The notes under the pieces: generated by a model
What the model was told of the DNA's origin: nothing
Databases searched by the model: none
Seen by the model: the letters and a program-made list of their open reading frames with translations, nothing else
Source of the DNA: Pseudomonadota bacterium
GTDB taxonomy: Bacteria > Pseudomonadota > Alphaproteobacteria > Sphingomonadales > Sphingomonadaceae
Direction of reading: 5' to 3'
Length of the DNA stretch: 24,421 nucleotides
Assembly: GCA_023436615.1 (NCBI GenBank)
Contig: JAEZIO010000067.1
Location: 1-24,421, forward strand
Translations under genes and position numbers: made by a program
Part shown: positions 21,318-24,421 of the stretch, piece by piece
How positions within the stretch are numbered: position 1 is the stretch's first letter
How the letters are laid out: every line of letters begins with the position of its first letter

Positions 21318-22160
21318 GTGACGGGCGTGGCTGACCGCGCCCGCAGCCCGTCGCGCTCGCGACAAACACCGGTTGCCGCGATGGCGCTCGTTTTCGTCGC
21401 CGCGCTCGCGGGCGGGGTGGTTGCCCGCTACCTGCCTCTTCCCGACAGCGGTTCCGGTCCGGCTTCGACAGCGGCGCCGGCCTCGATCGGGACCCAGCTG
21501 ACGCTGTCGCCGCTGGTGCGCCGAACCGCGGACGCGGTGGTCAACATCGCCGTCCTGCAGCCGTCGCCTGCCGAGCAGAATCCGTTGCTCCAGGACCCGT
21601 TCTTTCGTCGCTACATGGGGGTTCCCGACTCCGCCCTGCGGCCGGCGATTTCGGCCGGATCGGGCGCGGTCGTCGATGCCGGCGACGGCCTCGTCGTCAC
21701 CAATTTCCACGTCGTCCGCAACGCGACGGCAATTGAGATCGGCTTGAGGGACGGACGGCACTTCCCAGCCGAGCTTGTCGGCGTCGCTCCGGCGGTCGAT
21801 CTGGCGATCCTCCGCGTTGCCGCGAAGAACCTGCCGGCGCTTCCGCTCGGCGAATCTTCGCGCGTCGCCGTCGGCGATTATGTGGTGGCGATCGGCAATC
21901 CGTTCGGGCTTGGGCAGACGGTGACGGCGGGCATCGTCAGCGCCACCGACCGCGGGCTCGGGGGGAACGATCCGCGCCGCTTCATCCAGACGGATGCGCC
22001 GATCAATTCCGGCAACTCGGGCGGCCCGCTCATCAATACCCGCGGCGAGATCATCGGCATCAACTCGGCGCTGATCAGCCCTGACGGCGGGAACGTCGGC
22101 ATCGGGTTCGCGATTCCCTCCAACGTGGTTCGCGAGGTCCTCGCGGAGGCCACCCGATAG
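21318..22160 (+). CDS. HtrA/DegP-like membrane-anchored serine protease lacking PDZ
   Basis: This 280-aa protein has one N-terminal span (MALVFVAALAGGVVARYLPL, residues 22-41) and a trypsin-like HtrA domain with the triad H131 (VTNFHVVRN), D161 (DLAILRV) and S234 (INSGNSGGP). AIGNPFGLGQTVTAGIVSA is the usual HtrA strand. The protein stops about 45 residues after the catalytic serine, at the point where HtrA proteins normally continue into PDZ domains, so none is present. With one span it should face the periplasm and act in envelope quality control; loss of PDZ suggests different substrate sensing. The GTG at 21318 is a weak choice; a GTG at 21327 or the ATG at 21381 are alternatives. It follows doxX by 20 bases and converges on the SDR gene. 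Confidence 0.88.
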   Translation: MTGVADRARSPSRSRQTPVAAMALVFVAALAGGVVARYLPLPDSGSGPASTAAPASIGTQLTLSPLVRRTADAVVNIAVLQPSPAEQNPLLQDPFFRRYMGVPDSALRPAISAGSGAVVDAGDGLVVTNFHVVRNATAIEIGLRDGRHFPAELVGVAPAVDLAILRVAAKNLPALPLGESSRVAVGDYVVAIGNPFGLGQTVTAGIVSATDRGLGGNDPRRFIQTDAPINSGNSGGPLINTRGEIIGINSALISPDGGNVGIGFAIPSNVVREVLAEATR

Positions 22161-22164
22161 CGCG

Positions 22165-22917
22165 TCATTGCGCCGTGTAGCCGCCGTCGACGAGGTGGTA
22201 GCTGCCGGTGATGAAAGATGCCCGGTCCGAAAGCAGGAAAAGCGCCAGGTTCGCCACTTCCTCGGGACGGCCGAGCCGACCCACCGGATGAAGGTCCACC
22301 AGTGAGTTGTAGACGTCGCGGTCGAGATTGTTCAGCAGCGGCGTGTCGATGTAGCCGGGGCCGATGGCGTTCACGCGGATGCCGTCCTTCGCATATTCGA
22401 GGGCCGATGCCTTGGTGAGGCCGACCACTCCGTGCTTGGCGGCCACATAGGCGGGCGAGTTCTGCGTTCCCACCGAACCCAGGATCGAGGCCATGTTGAC
22501 TATGGAGCCGCCACCCGACTTGGCCAGCGCCGGAAGCTGGAACTTCATCCCGTAGAAGACGCCACTCAAGTTGATCGCGATGACCCGGTCCCAGTCCTCG
22601 ACGCCATAGTCGCTGGTGCTGGCGAGGCTGCCGCCGATCCCCGCATTGTTGACCGCGAGGTTGAGGCCGCCGAAGCGCTCCACCGCGAATTCCACGGATT
22701 TGCGAACGGACTCGGCGTCGGCGACGTCCTGCCGGACGGCCGCGGCTGCGCCTCCGTCCTGCTCGATGTCCTTGGCGACCTTCGAGGCCGCGGATTCGTC
22801 GATGTCGGCGACGACAACCCTGGCGCCGCCGCGAGCGAGGTCGCGGGCGATCTCCGCGCCGATGCCCGATCCGGCGCCTGTGACCATCGCAATCCTGCCT
22901 TCGAAATCATGTGCCAT
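22165..22917 (-). CDS. Short-chain dehydrogenase/reductase
   Basis: This 250-aa classical SDR has the cofactor loop TGAGSGIG (13-20), NNAG (90-93), and the catalytic S144, Y157 and K161 (YVAAK). D38 at the end of the second strand (VVVADID) predicts NAD(H) rather than NADP(H). The C-terminal PEEVANLALFLLSDRASFITGSYHLVDGGYTAQ is typical. The substrate is unknown. The ATG at 22915-22917 is preceded by AGGAAAGGAAC; a longer frame to 22968 lacks support. The gene ends 4 bases from the htrA-like stop, convergent. The upstream gap of 162 bases separates it from the 32-aa membrane peptide on the same strand, so joint transcription is possible. Confidence 0.92.
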   Translation of the reverse strand: MAHDFEGRIAMVTGAGSGIGAEIARDLARGGARVVVADIDESAASKVAKDIEQDGGAAAAVRQDVADAESVRKSVEFAVERFGGLNLAVNNAGIGGSLASTSDYGVEDWDRVIAINLSGVFYGMKFQLPALAKSGGGSIVNMASILGSVGTQNSPAYVAAKHGVVGLTKASALEYAKDGIRVNAIGPGYIDTPLLNNLDRDVYNSLVDLHPVGRLGRPEEVANLALFLLSDRASFITGSYHLVDGGYTAQ

Positions 22918-23079
22918 TTTGGTGTTCCTTTCCTGTTGGATATGAAGACGGCCGGCGTGAGGGAGCACGCCTGCCGCTGAGTTCGCAGCGAAGTCAGGTA
23001 GGGCCGGTTATCGGCTGGCCCTTATCGGTTTGAGAGCAAGGGACCCTGCTCCGCCGCGTCTGATCGTGAGGGCGGCCGT

Positions 23080-23178
23080 TTAGCCGACCAACTGATGTCC
23101 GGCCGCAAGAAGGACGGGGAGGCCGACGATGATCGCACCTGCGACCAGCCATTGCGCAACGCTTTCCCTGATAGCCAT
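23080..23178 (-). CDS. 32-aa single-span membrane peptide
   Basis: A 33-codon ORF begins at the ATG at 23176-23178, preceded by AGGAG with seven bases between: an excellent ribosome site. The peptide starts MAIRESVAQW, continues with a hydrophobic helix LVAGAIIVGLPVLLAAG (about residues 11-27), and ends HQLVG. With a positively charged N-terminus it should be an inner-membrane peptide with its N-terminus in the cytoplasm. The gene is divergent from an Lrp/AsnC regulator. I recognise no family. Small membrane peptides often act on transporters or as stress regulators, but nothing here shows which. Confidence 0.65.
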   Translation of the reverse strand: MAIRESVAQWLVAGAIIVGLPVLLAAGHQLVG

Positions 23179-23283
23179 TGTGAAACTCCTAAGCTCCTGT
23201 TTCGTCTCCAGTTTGGGATGGAGATCATTGACTTTCTTATAGCTCGGATCGAGCCGCAGTTGGCACCGAAGGTCTTGACCCGG

Positions 23284-23300
23284 ACCGCAGACTCTGCGGT
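23284..23300. promoter_or_regulatory. 17-bp palindrome, candidate Lrp-family operator
   Basis: ACCGCAGA-c-TCTGCGGT is a perfect dyad with 8-base arms around one base, ending 11 bases before the lrp-like ATG and about 106 bases before the divergent membrane peptide start. Lrp/AsnC proteins bind dyads of about 15 bp (CAG...CTG cores) and usually control themselves and a divergent neighbour. Confidence 0.55.
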
Positions 23301-23311
23301 GTTCTGCGACC

Positions 23312-23791
23312 ATGCCCGCACGTTTGACGCTTGACCGGATCGACCGGCGAATCCTTGCGGCTCTCCAGCAGGACGGGAGGCTGACGAACCAGGCCTTGTC
23401 GGAGCGGGTGGCGCTCTCGCCAAGCGCGTGCCTGGCGCGCGTTCGCCGCCTCGAGCGCGCCGGCGTGATCGAAGGCTATCACGCGCGTCTCGACCCCTTC
23501 GCTATCGACGTCGGCATCGTCCTCTTCGCCGAAGTGACTCTGAAGGGGCACAGCCCTCACGAGCTTGCGCGCTTCGACGCGGCAATCGCGGCAATGCCGC
23601 AGATCGTCGAGGCTTCGCACGTGAGCGGCGATTTTGATTATCTGCTGAAGGTGGTGGTGAAGGACCTGCCCGAATGGACCCGGATCGGCGAGCAGCTGAC
23701 GAGCGCCGAAACGGGCGCTGACCGCATCAACACGCATGTGCTGCTTCGCAAACCCAAGGTTTTCGTCGGTTACCCCATCGAGGTGAAGTGA
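23312..23791 (+). CDS. Lrp/AsnC family transcriptional regulator
   Basis: This 159-aa regulator has the N-terminal winged helix-turn-helix (LTLDRIDRRILAALQQDGRLTNQALSERVALSPSACLARVRRLERAGVIEGYHARLDP, residues 5-62) and a C-terminal RAM ligand-binding domain (about 68-155), including VSGDFDYLLKVVVKDLPEW where amino-acid ligands bind in relatives. It should sense an amino acid and form octamers that bend promoter DNA. The ATG at 23312 lies just after a 17-bp palindrome, likely its own operator. A divergent membrane peptide is the most probable target; the SDR gene beyond it is possible. The ligand is unknown. Confidence 0.93.
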   Translation: MPARLTLDRIDRRILAALQQDGRLTNQALSERVALSPSACLARVRRLERAGVIEGYHARLDPFAIDVGIVLFAEVTLKGHSPHELARFDAAIAAMPQIVEASHVSGDFDYLLKVVVKDLPEWTRIGEQLTSAETGADRINTHVLLRKPKVFVGYPIEVK

Positions 23792-23843
23792 AACGGCCTG
23801 GAGCCGCCTTGACAACCAAAGTGCCCTCCTCGACCTCCGGCCG

Positions 23844-24421
23844 ATGGTGAATTTCGTCGCCTTCCACGCAGAATTCCCCGACGGGAGGCAGCTCGCGCCG
23901 CCGCATCCGAAACGCAGGCTGGAACGAATTGCCCCACATCACGGCCGAATGCTGGAGATGCTGGGGCGATCAGCGAAGCTCACCCAACCGGCGTCCAGGC
24001 TGACCTTGTTGGCCAATGAACATTTTCAGCTGCACCGAAACAGCCCATTCGAGGTCGTTCGGGTGCCCGTCAGCACCGCTTCGGTGATGCTCGACCGCAC
24101 GCGGGCGCAAAAAGCGTATATCGACGCCTATGACTTCGCCGAGCCGCTGATCTTCATCGACACGGACATGCTTCTCAACCAGGACCTGGGGCCTCTGTTC
24201 GAGCAGGACTTTGACATCGGACTGACCTGGCGGCCGCTCGCCGCCGAGCCCATCAACGGCGGCCTCATCCTCGTGAACAACCGCAGGCCGGCGGAGGCGC
24301 GCGCCTTCTTCGACGAATTCCTCGCCCTCTACGAGCAGTCATTCAGCGAGCAGGCGACCTGGTTCGGGGATCAGGCGGCGCTCTGCCGTCTCCTCGACGT
24401 GCCGGCGCATGGAACCGAACT
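23844..24421 (+). CDS. Probable nucleotide-sugar glycosyltransferase (C-terminus beyond window)
   Basis: I translated this ORF from the ATG at 23844 to the right edge (192 codons). Residues VNFVAFHAEFP form a first strand; LIFIDTDMLLNQDLGPLF carries a DxD-type motif (DTD), the metal and sugar-nucleotide site of GT-A enzymes; PINGGLILVNN and WFGDQAALCRLL follow in the order seen in GT8-like and related transferases, where the asparagine-glycine loop and acidic-glutamine motif shape the acceptor site. The acceptor and sugar are unknown. The frame is open a few codons upstream but without a better start. GTG at 23847 is an alternative. It begins 52 bases after the lrp-like gene; no terminator is seen between. 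Fold assignment is by motif recognition only. Confidence 0.65.
   Translation, partial: MVNFVAFHAEFPDGRQLAPPHPKRRLERIAPHHGRMLEMLGRSAKLTQPASRLTLLANEHFQLHRNSPFEVVRVPVSTASVMLDRTRAQKAYIDAYDFAEPLIFIDTDMLLNQDLGPLFEQDFDIGLTWRPLAAEPINGGLILVNNRRPAEARAFFDEFLALYEQSFSEQATWFGDQAALCRLLDVPAHGTE

Noticed and set aside
23001..23028. Hairpin (GGGCCGG/CTGGCCC) and direct repeat TTATCGG before the SDR gene
   Set aside because: The stem is 7 bp with a wobble and lacks a T run on the minus strand; the repeat is short. Possible weak terminator or operator, not supported enough to list.
1..24421. CRISPR arrays, tRNA/rRNA genes, insertion sequences, prophage or defence islands
   Set aside because: I saw no repeat-spacer pattern, tRNA cloverleaf, transposase or terminal repeats; the genes are all recognisable metabolic, transport and regulatory types.

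Overview
The window is a GC-rich, densely packed bacterial chromosome segment. Gene content (FixL/FixJ with a PAS sensor, a NarK1-NarK2 fusion, NnrS, class II NrdJ, a small PASDP-motif protein) and GGAAC...GTT promoter motifs point to an alphaproteobacterium, most likely a sphingomonad. The family assignment is inference from gene content, not from a search. There is no sign of phage, insertion sequence, CRISPR, tRNA or rRNA.

Positions 1-10036 form an oxygen/nitrate-respiration block. It holds a nitrate transporter (narK1K2 fusion, minus strand, cut by the left edge), moaA (molybdopterin), hemN (anaerobic heme), nrdJ (oxygen-independent B12 ribonucleotide reductase), a 57-aa small ORF translationally coupled to nnrS, and the oxygen-sensing pair fixL-fixJ. 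Three FNR/FixK-type boxes (each 9/10 to TTGAT-N4-ATCAA) lie in the intergenic spaces before narK, between moaA and hemN, and before nrdJ. The nrdJ box sits exactly where a class II activator should sit relative to a good -10. FixL/FixJ plus an unseen FixK/FNR protein probably drive these genes at low oxygen.

Positions 10129-16317 are a membrane/transport run on the plus strand: an unknown 140-aa membrane protein, an MgtC/SapB protein, a BASS-family transporter overlapping a SulP/STAS anion transporter, then a cytoplasmic AtsA-like arylsulfatase and a tandem universal stress protein. A candidate general-stress (EcfG-type) promoter precedes the sulfatase.

Positions 16314-22160 are organised around a divergent pair. 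On the minus strand is an NhaA Na+/H+ antiporter carrying an N-terminal DsbA-like thioredoxin domain. On the plus strand is a tightly coupled set: membrane PQQ dehydrogenase, 58-aa PASDP protein, DoxX protein, and an HtrA-like protease without PDZ. The space between them holds GGAAC-N17-GTTCC, which reads as an EcfG-type promoter on both strands. This is the most striking regulatory structure in the window.

Positions 22165-24421 contain a short-chain dehydrogenase, a 32-aa single-span membrane peptide with a strong ribosome site, a divergent Lrp/AsnC regulator with a 17-bp perfect palindrome just before its start, and the first part of a probable glycosyltransferase cut by the right edge.
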